A stretch of 45,384 bases of DNA, from assembly GCA_005776585.1 (NCBI GenBank), contig SXOX01000228.1:1-45384 (forward strand), in the 5' to 3' direction. Shown piece by piece: positions 26,001 to 34,815 of this stretch (position 1 is its first letter; the number at the start of each line of letters is the position of its first letter). Below the pieces are notes generated by a model. It saw only the letters and a list, made by a program, of their open reading frames with translations, was not told the DNA's origin and made no database searches. The position numbers and the translations under genes were made by a program. This stretch comes from Pseudomonadota bacterium. GTDB lineage: Bacteria; Myxococcota_A; UBA9042; GCA-2863065.

Positions 26001-27626
26001 TCAGTGCCCGCGCGCGTGCTCGTACAAGCTCCACTTGCCTACGCGCAGCTTGAGCGCGACCTCGCCCCGCGGGAGCTGCGCCGAATGAGCGAAGCCGGGT
26101 GGCTCGCCGCGAAGCAGTAGATAATCGTACCAGCGGCCCCCATTGGGGAAGCGGAACTCGTGCGCCTTCCATTCGGACCGCAGTGGCGTGGGTGGCGGGC
26201 CTCCCTCTTCGAACGCCTTGAAGCGCATGGGCGACTGCGGCGCCTCGGAGAAGGAGTACGTCGCGACGCCCCCCTTTTGAATCTGGTAGTACTGACCGAA
26301 GTGGAGATACGCAGGGCCGAGCACGACGGCCGAGCCCGCATCGAAGCACAACGTCAAGAGGCGCTTGCGGGGCTCCGTCGCATCCAACACCGCCTGGAAG
26401 TCGCCTGCCTCCGCCGCGAACTCGCGAAAGTGCCGCGCGTGCGTGCCGGCGGCGTAGAGCGCCAGCGCACCAAACGCAGCGGCGAGCCCGGCGCGGGCCC
26501 ACCGACCCAAGGAGGCGCTGCCCCACGTGCACAGCAACACCACGGCGAGCGGCAGAAACCGCCAGCTGACCGGCCAGATCCACTTGTAGGACGTGGGCAA
26601 CGCCACGTAGAAACCAAAGACGCAGAGCGTCAGCAGCTCTGGAAAGAGCGACGTCCGGCGGTCTCGGTCCCCCAGGCCGCGGGTCAGCAGCACGACGAGG
26701 AGCGCGAAGCCGAGCGCGAGCGTGAGGAGCTCGTCGGAGCGGTCGTAGTACACAGACAAGAGCCGCTCGGAGGCCTTGTTGATGGTCTCCCAGAGCGGCT
26801 CCCACTCCGCGCTCGTGAGGGTCTCATAGCGGGAGGCGACCGAGCGCTTCCACGCTTCACCGCCTGCAAGCCCGTCGGTCAGGGCGAGCCAGGTCAAGAA
26901 CAGGACGCCCACCGGGACGAGGTGCAGCACTCGACGCCCGACGCTCCGAAGGCCCGGCCAGTGGAGCAGCAGCAGCAGCCCGATCCCACCGACGTAGACC
27001 AGGAAGACCTGCAGGTGGCTGTAGTAGATGACCACGGCGATCAGCGCCTCGGGGATGAGAGCGCGCACCTGGCTCGTGGCTGTCGGCGGAACTCGAACCT
27101 CGAGCCGCCGCTTGGCGAGAGCCAGGCCGAAGAGCAGGAACGGAAACGCAAAGACGTAGTTCACGAACCCGTAGAACAAGAAGGCGTTGAATGCGAGCGG
27201 GATCCCGAGCAGCGCGGCCGCCTCGGCTCGGTGGAACGCGCGCAGAAACGACAACAGCGCGATGGGCAGCAAGGCCGCGTAGGCCGAGAGGAATACCCGG
27301 TTGGCTGCGTCGACCCCAATGAGGGACGCAAGACCGTCTGAGACGAGGTAGTACAGCAGGTAGGGCGTGGACGCCCACTCCAGGGTGAAGTAGTCGGCGT
27401 AGCCCGTGGACGGGTCGCCGAGCCCGTGCACCACCGCGATGGTGGCGAGGTGCTGCGGCATGTCCAGAAACGGGAGGTAACGGCCCACCCAGAACGGCAC
27501 CACGGACGCGATGACCGCGACCGGGAACACGAGCGTCAGCACGGGGTCGGCCTGGAACGCTCGCCTCAGCGCGGCGAGGGTCGCGCGCGCGGGCGACAGC
27601 GGTGGGGACTCGGCGGCGTCGGACAT
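26001..27626 (-). CDS. multi-pass membrane protein, GT-C glycosyltransferase-like
   Basis: A 541-residue protein with about ten to twelve hydrophobic helices and a soluble C-terminal tail. The first periplasmic loop carries FLDMPQHLA, an acidic-plus-histidine arrangement reminiscent of GT-C enzymes that use polyprenyl-phosphate sugars. Helix-rich architecture followed by a soluble tail of about 150 residues also fits. The family cannot be named with certainty. Start ATG 27626 is preferred over longer frames; the ribosome binding site is weak. It lies downstream of flagellin on the same strand (97-bp gap), so a role in flagellin glycosylation is conceivable but unsupported. Confidence 0.55.
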   Translation of the reverse strand: MSDAAESPPLSPARATLAALRRAFQADPVLTLVFPVAVIASVVPFWVGRYLPFLDMPQHLATIAVVHGLGDPSTGYADYFTLEWASTPYLLYYLVSDGLASLIGVDAANRVFLSAYAALLPIALLSFLRAFHRAEAAALLGIPLAFNAFLFYGFVNYVFAFPFLLFGLALAKRRLEVRVPPTATSQVRALIPEALIAVVIYYSHLQVFLVYVGGIGLLLLLHWPGLRSVGRRVLHLVPVGVLFLTWLALTDGLAGGEAWKRSVASRYETLTSAEWEPLWETINKASERLLSVYYDRSDELLTLALGFALLVVLLTRGLGDRDRRTSLFPELLTLCVFGFYVALPTSYKWIWPVSWRFLPLAVVLLCTWGSASLGRWARAGLAAAFGALALYAAGTHARHFREFAAEAGDFQAVLDATEPRKRLLTLCFDAGSAVVLGPAYLHFGQYYQIQKGGVATYSFSEAPQSPMRFKAFEEGGPPPTPLRSEWKAHEFRFPNGGRWYDYLLLRGEPPGFAHSAQLPRGEVALKLRVGKWSLYEHARGH

Positions 27627-27723
27627 CGCCGGGCTCACGTAGCCGCGACGCCTTCGCCTGTCAATGCGGCGGGCCCGAGGAGAGCCCATGCGCTGGCTGC
27701 CCCTCGGGTCCGACCTTTGGTCA

Positions 27724-28557
27724 TCAACCGAGGAGCTTGAGCGCCAGCTGCGGCTGCGAGTTCGCCTGGGCGAGCATGGAGACGCCGGCCTGCATCAGCA
27801 CCTGGTTCTTCGAGAACATCGCGGTCTCCGAGGCGACGTCGACGTCACGGATGCGCGAGTTGGCGGCAGACAGGTTCTCGATGGTCGTGTTCAGGGCACT
27901 CGCGGCCACATTCAGCCGGTTACCCTTTGAGCCGAGCGTCCCGCGCGCCGTGTTCAGCGAGTCGAGCGCCGTGTCGATCTTGGCCATTGCCGCCTGAGCG
28001 TTGGCCTTCGTATCGACCGCCTCGGTGCCGGCGAACGCCAGGCCCGTCGTGGACACGTCGGCGATGGTCACGGTGATGCGGAAGTTCGCACCGTTGTCGT
28101 GGCCGACCTGGAAGTCGAGCCCCGTCGTGGCGTAGGCGCCGGCCAGAAGCACGTTGCCGTTGAACTTCGTCGACTGAGTGATGCGGTTGATCTCGGAGGT
28201 GAGGTCCTGGAACTCGGTGTTCAGGTATCCGCGCTCCGTGTTCGTGATGCTGTCCGAGGCCGCCTGGACGGTCAGCTCGCGCATCCGGATGAGGACGTTC
28301 GAGATTTCGCCCATGGCGCCTTCGGCCGTCTGCACGACGGAGAGGCCGTCATTGGCGTTGCGCGCGGCCTGCGACATGCCGCGAATCTGCGACCGCATGC
28401 GCTCGGACACGCCCAGGCCAGCCGCGTCGTCCATGGCGCCGTTGATCCGGAAGCCGGACGAGAGGCGCTGCAGCGACGTGTTCAAGGCCGAGTGGTTCTT
28501 GCTGACGAAGTTCTGAGCCTGAAGGCTCGAGATGTTGGTGTTGACGCTGATACCCAT
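27724..28557 (-). CDS. fliC: flagellin, minimal (D0/D1 only)
   Basis: A 277-residue flagellin. The N-terminal helix MGISVNTNISSLQAQN and the LQRLSSGFRINGAMDDAAG segment, and the C-terminal RIRDVDVASETAMFSKNQVL with LMQAGVSMLAQANSQPQL, are the conserved D0/D1 parts that pack the filament core. Only about 80 residues lie between them, so the exposed D2/D3 domains are essentially absent, as in other short flagellins. ATG 28557 has AAGGAGCG upstream. Exported by the flagellar type III apparatus and polymerised into the filament. No other flagellar gene is in the window. The upstream aminotransferase stop lies 106 bases away. Confidence 0.96.
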   Translation of the reverse strand: MGISVNTNISSLQAQNFVSKNHSALNTSLQRLSSGFRINGAMDDAAGLGVSERMRSQIRGMSQAARNANDGLSVVQTAEGAMGEISNVLIRMRELTVQAASDSITNTERGYLNTEFQDLTSEINRITQSTKFNGNVLLAGAYATTGLDFQVGHDNGANFRITVTIADVSTTGLAFAGTEAVDTKANAQAAMAKIDTALDSLNTARGTLGSKGNRLNVAASALNTTIENLSAANSRIRDVDVASETAMFSKNQVLMQAGVSMLAQANSQPQLALKLLG

Positions 28558-28663
28558 GACACGCTCCTTGTGTGCAAGGACGACGGCTTCCCGACCGTGG
28601 CCCTCGTGGCTCTTTCGGGCTCCATGCCCGCTCACCATGGGGAACGGGCAGATCCTGCCGGGC

Positions 28664-29815
28664 TTAAGGGACCTGTGGGAAATTTTTGCCGCGCACGTGA
28701 TGAAGGAGCTTGCGTGCAGCGATCCGTGCGACACCTTCAGCGAACGTCCGTTCTGGAGTGAGCAGGCTCAGGACCAAGGTCGACCGCCAGTCCTCCTCCC
28801 GTGACGTGCCAGCGGCACCAAACTCGCCGATGTCGAAGAGATAGCCGGCGTGAGTGACCACCGCATCCTCCTCGAGGAGGTCCACGGCGATGCACTCGTC
28901 GTCGAGGTCCTCGGCCAGCGGCACGACCGCGGTCCAGCCTCCGCTATCGGCTCGGCGAGGGAGGCCTAGGCTGTCAAGGGTCGCCAGGTTGGCCCGCAGT
29001 CGCTCGCGGCACGCGTTCTGGAAGCCGTGACGGTCGGCCAGGAGCCTGGGCGCTGCGTGCTGCACCGGCGTGCTCACCGACAGGTAGGTGTCCGCGATCA
29101 GCTCGAGCCGTGCGAGAGCCTCCGTGGCGACGTCGTCCGCGCCGCCCACCACGATCCAGCCAAGCTTGTGGCCTGGCAGCCCGCACACCTTCGACAGCCC
29201 GCTCAACGTGAAGGTGAGTCCGCGATGGCGTGTCCTCCCCGCGAAGGTCCCAGCAGTTGTGGCCGGGAGCGAGGGTGCGTGCGGGAAGTCGAAGAAGACC
29301 TCATCGACCACGAGCGCGAGGGCGTGCTCGTCGACGAGGCGCGTCACGCGGTCGGCGAACGGGGCCTCCACGTACTGACCCGTCGGGTTGTTGGGATGGA
29401 CGAGGATCAGCGCCCGAATCCGCGAATCGACCTCCAGCGCGCGCTCGATGGCGCCGGCGTCGTAGGCCTGAAACGGCACGGGCTCCGCGCAATCCAGCCG
29501 CAGCAGGAAGTCGAAGAGCGGATAGCTCGGCCGTGGTACCAGCACGCGATCGCCAGCGTCGCACAGCAGCTTCCAGAGGAAGGCATAGGCCTCGCTCGTG
29601 CTGGCCGTGACCACGACGCGCTCGGGGTCGACGTGCGCGCCCAGGTCGGCGTAGTAGCCGGCGATCGCCTCGCGGGTCTGGCGCAAGCCGGCGGGGGAGG
29701 GCGCGTAGGGCGCATCTCCTGGAAGCGCCAGAGCGCTCGTCGGCAGGCCCACCACCGTGGGATTGGAGACCGTGAGGTCGGTGAGCGCCACGCCTGCCGA
29801 GCGCTGTCGTCGCAA
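28664..29815 (-). CDS. PLP-dependent aminotransferase class I/II
   Basis: About 383 residues of fold-type I aminotransferase. NNPTGQYV, VVDEVFFDF and the Schiff-base lysine in SGLSKVCGLPGHKLGW are visible, with a C-terminal small domain. Substrate not determinable. The start is uncertain. TTG 29815 is the first usual start codon, but the in-frame sequence upstream (RPFSSRTALSTDENRFTRLL) looks like the N-terminus of this family. It reaches back to a CTG at 29878 that overlaps the thiolase stop TGA, with no ATG, GTG or TTG between. A CTG start with coupled translation is therefore possible. The gene follows the thiolase and precedes flagellin on the same strand. Confidence 0.85.
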   Translation of the reverse strand: MRRQRSAGVALTDLTVSNPTVVGLPTSALALPGDAPYAPSPAGLRQTREAIAGYYADLGAHVDPERVVVTASTSEAYAFLWKLLCDAGDRVLVPRPSYPLFDFLLRLDCAEPVPFQAYDAGAIERALEVDSRIRALILVHPNNPTGQYVEAPFADRVTRLVDEHALALVVDEVFFDFPHAPSLPATTAGTFAGRTRHRGLTFTLSGLSKVCGLPGHKLGWIVVGGADDVATEALARLELIADTYLSVSTPVQHAAPRLLADRHGFQNACRERLRANLATLDSLGLPRRADSGGWTAVVPLAEDLDDECIAVDLLEEDAVVTHAGYLFDIGEFGAAGTSREEDWRSTLVLSLLTPERTFAEGVARIAARKLLHHVRGKNFPQVP

Positions 29816-29874
29816 GAGCCGCGTGAAGCGATTCTCGTCGGTCGACAGCGCCGTGCGCGAGGAGAACGGGCGCG

Positions 29875-31137
29875 TCAGGCGACGTTCTCGAGCAAGGTGA
29901 CGACCGCGGTGCGATCATCGCCGCCCATGTTGGCCGTCACGCCGAAGACGGGCCGACTCGCGATCTGGTAGTCGCCACAGAGGCCCTTCATCTGGCGCCA
30001 CACCTCGACGACCTGTTTGATCCCCGTGGCACCGACCGGGTGACCGAAGCCGACGAGCCCACCGCCGGTGTTGACCGGGAGCCGACCGTCGATGGCGGTC
30101 GCTCCCGAGAGCGTGAGCTCCGGCGCCCGACCACGCGCTGCAAACCCAAGCGCCTCGAGCATCAGCCACTCGGTAATGGTGAAGCAGTCGTGCACCTCGA
30201 CGACACCGACCTGCTCTCGCCCGACCCCCGTGTCTCCGAAGACCTCGGCGGCGGCGAGTGCCGTCGTGTCCAAGGCCAGCAGGTCCGTCACCCCCGCGAG
30301 CGGCCCCGTGCTTTGGCCCACCGAGCGTAGTTGGATGGCGTCCGACGGCCGCTTGCCCAGCCGCGCGAGCCCCGACTCCGTGCAGAGCACGAGCGCCGAG
30401 CCACCATCGGAGACCTGCGAGCAATCGCTCATCTTCAGGTGCTCCTTGAGCTCCTCGTTCTGGAGGAAGCGCGCGTTCTGGTCGCTGGCGGTCTGGCACC
30501 ACTCGAGCGACCGTCTTGCGGTCCGCATGTGCGCGAGCGGGTTGCGATTGGCGTTCTGGTAGGCCTTCAGGCCCACGTGACCCAGGTCCGCGTCGGTGAC
30601 CCCGTGTGCCTGTGAGTAGGCCTTCCAGCGGCGGGCGAACATGGCTGGAAAGGTGAACTCGTCGATCGAACGCTCGAGCGCATAGTGCGCTGCGCGGGCG
30701 AGGTAGTCGGCGCCAACGCGGGCGCTCACCGTCGTCTGAACCTCGGCGCCGGCCACGAGCGCCACGTCGTAGCCCGCCTGGAGGGCCTCGACCGCGGAGA
30801 CGACCGCGCAGCCGCCCGAGGCGCAGGCGGCCTCGACACGCGTCCACGGCTTCCCCGCGAGGTCCGGGTGCGCCCGGACGGCCATGGCGCCGAGGTGACC
30901 CTGGGAGGCGAACGTCTCGCCGGCGAAGTTGGCCACGAAGCCGCGCTGAATCGCCGAGGCTGGAACGCCCGTCGTCTCGAGCGCGAGCATGATGGCCCGA
31001 GTGAGGTGCTCCTCGAGGGTCGGGTTCTCGCGTTTGCCGAAGTCCGGGTGCTTTGGCCACACGAAGTCCGGATGGCCCTTGCCAATGAACGGGGTGCTGG
31101 CCCCGCCCAGAACGTACACGTGTCGGTTGGGAATCAT
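29875..31137 (-). CDS. thiolase, SCP2-type (acetyl-CoA acetyltransferase family)
   Basis: A 420-residue thiolase. The nucleophile region is VEAACASGGC with Cys105, and GGGLVGFGHPVGATGIKQ supplies the conserved histidine. The C-terminal GG-D-D-R loop lacks the second catalytic cysteine of the classical CxG motif, as in SCP2-type thiolases. The enzyme cleaves or condenses acyl-CoA thioesters in fatty-acid or related metabolism. Start ATG 31137 gives MIPNRHVYVLGGASTPF, the usual N-terminus; a longer frame upstream is spurious because it runs into the divergent lipoprotein gene. No strong ribosome binding site. Cytoplasmic. The aminotransferase follows immediately. Confidence 0.9.
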   Translation of the reverse strand: MIPNRHVYVLGGASTPFIGKGHPDFVWPKHPDFGKRENPTLEEHLTRAIMLALETTGVPASAIQRGFVANFAGETFASQGHLGAMAVRAHPDLAGKPWTRVEAACASGGCAVVSAVEALQAGYDVALVAGAEVQTTVSARVGADYLARAAHYALERSIDEFTFPAMFARRWKAYSQAHGVTDADLGHVGLKAYQNANRNPLAHMRTARRSLEWCQTASDQNARFLQNEELKEHLKMSDCSQVSDGGSALVLCTESGLARLGKRPSDAIQLRSVGQSTGPLAGVTDLLALDTTALAAAEVFGDTGVGREQVGVVEVHDCFTITEWLMLEALGFAARGRAPELTLSGATAIDGRLPVNTGGGLVGFGHPVGATGIKQVVEVWRQMKGLCGDYQIASRPVFGVTANMGGDDRTAVVTLLENVA

Positions 31138-31164
31138 GCCGACAACGCTAGCGCCGTCGTCGAA

Positions 31165-31194
31165 TTGCGGCAAGCCACGTCTGTTGCGTATCAT
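31165..31194 (+). promoter_or_regulatory. candidate promoter of the cytochrome-tipped lipoprotein gene
   Basis: TTGCGG (31165-31170) and TATCAT (31189-31194) are 18 bases apart in the 121-base gap between the divergent thiolase and repeat-lipoprotein genes. The predicted start near 31200 leaves a leader of about 58 bases. Confidence 0.35.
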
Positions 31195-31258
31195 GCGCGG
31201 ATTCATGAGCGGCGCGTCATCAGGGGCGACGCGGTTGGCGAAGCAGGGAGGCAAGGAC

Positions 31259-34200
31259 ATGCGAGCGATTGGGACGATGCGATGGTTGGCGGTGGGCGCG
31301 ATGGCCGGGATGTTGGCGTTGGGCTGTACCAAGGCTGAGGAGACTACGGGGCCCGCGGCGGCGACCGACGTGCAGGGCAACGACGGCACGGGCGGAGGCA
31401 CGGGCAACGACGTGGTCGCTCCGACCGACAAAGGAGGACCCGGCATCGACACGCCCAAGCCTCCTGACACCGGGACCCAAACGGATACGGCCAAGACGGA
31501 CACCGGGACGCCGCCTGCACCGGACGGCAAGCTTGGCTCGCCGTGCGCCAAGGACGAGGAGTGCGCCGGCTTCGTGGCCAACGCCGAGCCCGGAAAGCAG
31601 ATGGCCTTCTGCTTCGGCGGCTTCTGCACCGCGCGCTGCAACAGCGGCGGCACGGCCATCCCCGGTGCGTGCTCCAACGTGAGCGCTGCGGACATCTTCT
31701 CCACGACGAATTGGGGTTGTCCCAAGGACTATGTCATCTGTATGCCGAACGCGGAAGAGACCAAGAACATCGCCTGCGAGCTCGATGCCGACTGCGTGGC
31801 CCTGGGCTACACGACGGCCACGTGCGGCATCGGCGTGCCGAGCGGCAAGCACCTCGTCGGCATGTGTCTCCCCAAGAACGACCGTAAGGCTGGCGGCGCG
31901 GCATGCAAGGCCGAGCTCGACTGCCAGTCGCTCATCTGCCTCGGCTCGAGCGCCACGGCGGATGGGATCTGCGCCGGGTTCTGCAAGAAGAACGCGGACT
32001 GCGCCAGCGGCAACCTCTGCGAGGGCGTCGGCTTCCTGACGGACTCGACCACGCAGATTCCCGGCGCCTGGGGCGGCTTCTGCATCCCGAACCAAGGCTC
32101 GCTGACCTACTGCACCAAGCAGGCGACCTGCCCCAAGGGTGAGGTCTGCAGCACCTCGATTGAGCCGAGCTCGCTCGACGCGCAGTTCTTTTGCATTACC
32201 GGCGTCAGCGGGGGCAAAGACGTCGGAGCGCCGTGCACCAAGGGCGGGGACTGCTACTCGGGCATCTGCCAGCCGACGGAGATCAAGGACAACACCATCG
32301 CCAAGGGCTTCTGCACGCAGAACTGCCAGAAGGACCCCGCCGACTGCGGCGCGGACATGCGTTGCGGACAGCTCCTGCTGCACGAGAACGGCACCGCCGA
32401 CAAGGTCACCGACGACGTGCTGACGGGCTACTGCGTCTTTGGCAAGAAGGGTGACCCATGCGTGACCGATGTCGAGTGGTGCGGCAACGAGATGTCGTGC
32501 GTGCTGGCCAATGACAAGGACCTGTTCGGCACCTGCGCCGAGACGCCGGGCTGCACGATCGACGGCGAGTGCGACGACAAGATCGCGTGCACGGTGGACA
32601 AGTGCAACCAGGGCAAGTGCGACCACTCCGGCATCGCGGACGCGACGTGCTACATCGGAAGCACCTGCTACAAGGACGGGGATCCCGATCCCAAGAACGC
32701 GTGCGCGTCCTGCGACGCGGCCAAGACCAAGGCCGCGTGGTCGTCGAAGATTGACGGCGCGACCTGCGACGACGCAGACGCCTGCACCGAGAAGGACGGC
32801 TGCAAGTCCGGCAAGTGCGAGGGCCAGGCCAAAGACTGCAACGACAAGAACACGTGCACTGAGGACAAGTGCAAGGCTGGCGCCTGTGAGTACGCGCCGA
32901 TCAACGAGACGTTGGTGTGCGACGACGGCTCGAAGTGCACTGACGGCGAGGTGTGCACGAAGGGCCAGTGCCTCGGCGCCGCCAAGTCGTGCGACGACAA
33001 GAACGCGTGCACGTTGGACGCGTGTGACCCGGCGACAGGCACCTGCAAGAACGACGCGACCAACGAGGGCGGCGACTGCAACGACGGCCTGTTCTGCACG
33101 ACGGGCGAGACCTGTCAGGGCGGGACGTGCAAGGGTGGCGGCGCGACCTGCAAGAACGACGCGGCGTTCCCGTGCAAGGAGGCCACGTGCAGCGAGGACC
33201 CCGCTGCCTGTGGGACGAAGAACATCAACGAGGGCGGCGCCTGCAGTGACGCCGACGCCTGCACCAAGGACGACAAGTGCACGGCCGGCACCTGCGCGGG
33301 CACCGGCAAGAGCTGCAACGACAATAACCCCTGTACGGTCGATGGCTGCGACGCCCAAGGCAACTGCACGAACGTCGCGGGTAACGAGGGCGCTTCGTGC
33401 AACGACGAGAAGGCGTGCACTGAGAACGACAAGTGCCTGGCAGGCACGTGCAAGGGCACCGACAAGGTCTGCGCGGATACGAACACCTGCACTGCGGATT
33501 CGTGTGACGCCACTTCAGGCCAATGCAAGCACGACCCGACCAACGAGGCGCAGGCCTGCACCGACGGCGACCTCTGCACCGAGAACGACCTCTGCACCGG
33601 CGGTTCCTGCCTCGGCGCGAAGAAGAGCTGCTCGGACGGCAAGGACTGCACCGACGACGTGTGCACCGGGGGCAACTGCACCAATCCCAACAAGACCCCG
33701 GGCACCCAGTGCAGCGACGGCAATGCGTGCACGAGCGGAGAGACGTGCGCGGGCAACAGCTGTCAGGGGGGCGTCAGCAAGGCGTGCTCGGACAACAAGG
33801 AGTGCACCGACGACGTATGCAACCCGTCTGACGGCGTGTGCTCGAACCCGACGTCGCTGAACGACACGCCATGCAATGACGGTGACCTCTGCACGGCCGG
33901 GGACGTCTGCACCGGCGGCGTGTGCACCGCGACCGTCGCGACCAAGAGCTGCGACGACAGCAGCACGTGCACCAACGACTCCTGCGACACGGCGACGGGC
34001 CTCTGCAAGAACGTGTCGAACGGCACGTGCAAGACGTACGCGGCAGACGCGCAGCCGATCTTCAGCAAGTACTGCGGTGGCTGTCACACGGGCGGAGGCA
34101 GCGGCTCGCACAACATCGGGACGACGTATGCCGACACCCAGAAGAACTCGTACAACTGCTCCGGCAAGACCAAGGGGGCCTGCGCGCTGGACCGCATCAA

Positions 34201-34315
34201 TGACGGCTCGATGCCGACGTTCGCCAACTGCTCCAACACGTTTACTGGGGGCTGCCCGTCCCAGGCCGAGCGCGACACGCTCAAGGCCTGGATCGACCAG
34301 GGCCAGAAGCCCTAG
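31259..34315 (+). CDS. cysteine-rich repeat lipoprotein with C-terminal cytochrome c-like domain
   Basis: A 1018-residue predicted lipoprotein. The ATG at 31259 has GGGAGG 7 bases upstream and starts MRAIGTMRWLAVGAMAG with a lipobox-like ALGC. A T/D/G-rich linker (about 25-85) and a cysteine-rich region (to about 430) follow. Residues 432-924 are tandem CDDKNACTLDAC-type modules, related to the two other repeat proteins in this window. The last 90 residues differ: YAADAQPIFSKYCGGCH (CxxCH haem motif, residues 939-943), then a Met in NDGSMPTF, the likely axial ligand, and DTLKAWIDQG at the end. This matches a monohaem cytochrome c-like fold of the PSCyt1/planctomycete type. A surface- or periplasm-exposed haem at the end of a disulfide-rich stalk follows as inference. 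Electron partner unknown. Its stop overlaps the end of the convergent mazG-like gene. Confidence 0.85.
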   Translation: MRAIGTMRWLAVGAMAGMLALGCTKAEETTGPAAATDVQGNDGTGGGTGNDVVAPTDKGGPGIDTPKPPDTGTQTDTAKTDTGTPPAPDGKLGSPCAKDEECAGFVANAEPGKQMAFCFGGFCTARCNSGGTAIPGACSNVSAADIFSTTNWGCPKDYVICMPNAEETKNIACELDADCVALGYTTATCGIGVPSGKHLVGMCLPKNDRKAGGAACKAELDCQSLICLGSSATADGICAGFCKKNADCASGNLCEGVGFLTDSTTQIPGAWGGFCIPNQGSLTYCTKQATCPKGEVCSTSIEPSSLDAQFFCITGVSGGKDVGAPCTKGGDCYSGICQPTEIKDNTIAKGFCTQNCQKDPADCGADMRCGQLLLHENGTADKVTDDVLTGYCVFGKKGDPCVTDVEWCGNEMSCVLANDKDLFGTCAETPGCTIDGECDDKIACTVDKCNQGKCDHSGIADATCYIGSTCYKDGDPDPKNACASCDAAKTKAAWSSKIDGATCDDADACTEKDGCKSGKCEGQAKDCNDKNTCTEDKCKAGACEYAPINETLVCDDGSKCTDGEVCTKGQCLGAAKSCDDKNACTLDACDPATGTCKNDATNEGGDCNDGLFCTTGETCQGGTCKGGGATCKNDAAFPCKEATCSEDPAACGTKNINEGGACSDADACTKDDKCTAGTCAGTGKSCNDNNPCTVDGCDAQGNCTNVAGNEGASCNDEKACTENDKCLAGTCKGTDKVCADTNTCTADSCDATSGQCKHDPTNEAQACTDGDLCTENDLCTGGSCLGAKKSCSDGKDCTDDVCTGGNCTNPNKTPGTQCSDGNACTSGETCAGNSCQGGVSKACSDNKECTDDVCNPSDGVCSNPTSLNDTPCNDGDLCTAGDVCTGGVCTATVATKSCDDSSTCTNDSCDTATGLCKNVSNGTCKTYAADAQPIFSKYCGGCHTGGGSGSHNIGTTYADTQKNSYNCSGKTKGACALDRINDGSMPTFANCSNTFTGGCPSQAERDTLKAWIDQGQKP
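32552..34030 (+). repeat. tandem coding repeat of CDDxNxCT modules
   Basis: Degenerate tandem units encode cysteine modules between the N-terminal part and the cytochrome domain. They carry more Lys and Asn (CNDKNTCTEDKC) than the units at 2367-4182. Confidence 0.72.
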
Positions 34316-34668
34316 CTCGAGAGCGGCTCCGCCCGCCCGCGCGAGGTCTCCACGGGGTACTTCGCGCGGGTCTTCTCGAGCTTCTGCACGATGGCGTCGA
34401 CGAGATCGACGCCGACGCGATCACAGAGCAGCAGCAGCGTCGTGCCGACGTCGGCGATCTCGTCCTGGAGCCGCGCGCGAGCCACCGGGTCTCGCGCGAG
34501 CGCGTCGGCGTCCTCGCTTCGCACCCACCGCAGCTCGGCCAGCAGCTCGCCAGCCTCCGACGCGACGGCCATCGCGAGGTTCTTGGGGTCGTGAAAGGGC
34601 TGCCAGTCGCGTTCGGCGACGAAGGCGCGGAGAGCGTCTACCACGGCGGCGAGTCGATCAGGAGGCAT
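34312..34668 (-). CDS. MazG-like nucleotide pyrophosphohydrolase
   Basis: A 118-residue all-alpha NTP-PPase. The Mg-binding acidic residues are visible: E38 and E41 in SEAGELLAELRW and E70/D73 in DEIADVG. Small enzymes of the MazG/RS21-C6 type hydrolyse dNTPs or modified nucleotides to monophosphates and may act in nucleotide pool cleaning. Cytoplasmic. Convergent with the cytochrome-tipped lipoprotein gene and overlapping it by 4 bases. Confidence 0.88.
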   Translation of the reverse strand: MPPDRLAAVVDALRAFVAERDWQPFHDPKNLAMAVASEAGELLAELRWVRSEDADALARDPVARARLQDEIADVGTTLLLLCDRVGVDLVDAIVQKLEKTRAKYPVETSRGRAEPLSS

Positions 34669-34762
34669 GACGCGCGTGTAGGCCGGCCGTGCCTGTGGGT
34701 CAAGCCGGACGGGTCACTTCGCGGCAGGATCGCGCGCTGGGGACGATGCGCTGCAAGCCGAG

Positions 34763-34780
34763 AGAAAACGGCGATTTTCT
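34763..34780 (+). promoter_or_regulatory. AT-armed inverted repeat upstream of the transpeptidase
   Basis: AGAAAA and TTTTCT flank a 6-base spacer, 36 bases before the start codon. In otherwise GC-rich DNA this is a possible operator, or part of a promoter, of the L,D-transpeptidase. Evidence is limited to symmetry. Confidence 0.2.
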
Positions 34781-34815
34781 GGCCCACCCGAGCGGCCCGG
34801 GGTAGCGTCTCCGCC

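Noticed and set aside
27690..27723. Hairpin downstream of flagellin as a terminator
   Set aside because: Only 4-base arms (GACC-AAA-GGTC) and no T-run; too weak to annotate.
31220..33358. 712-codon minus-strand frame
   Set aside because: Shadow of the cytochrome-tipped lipoprotein gene; no recognisable domain.
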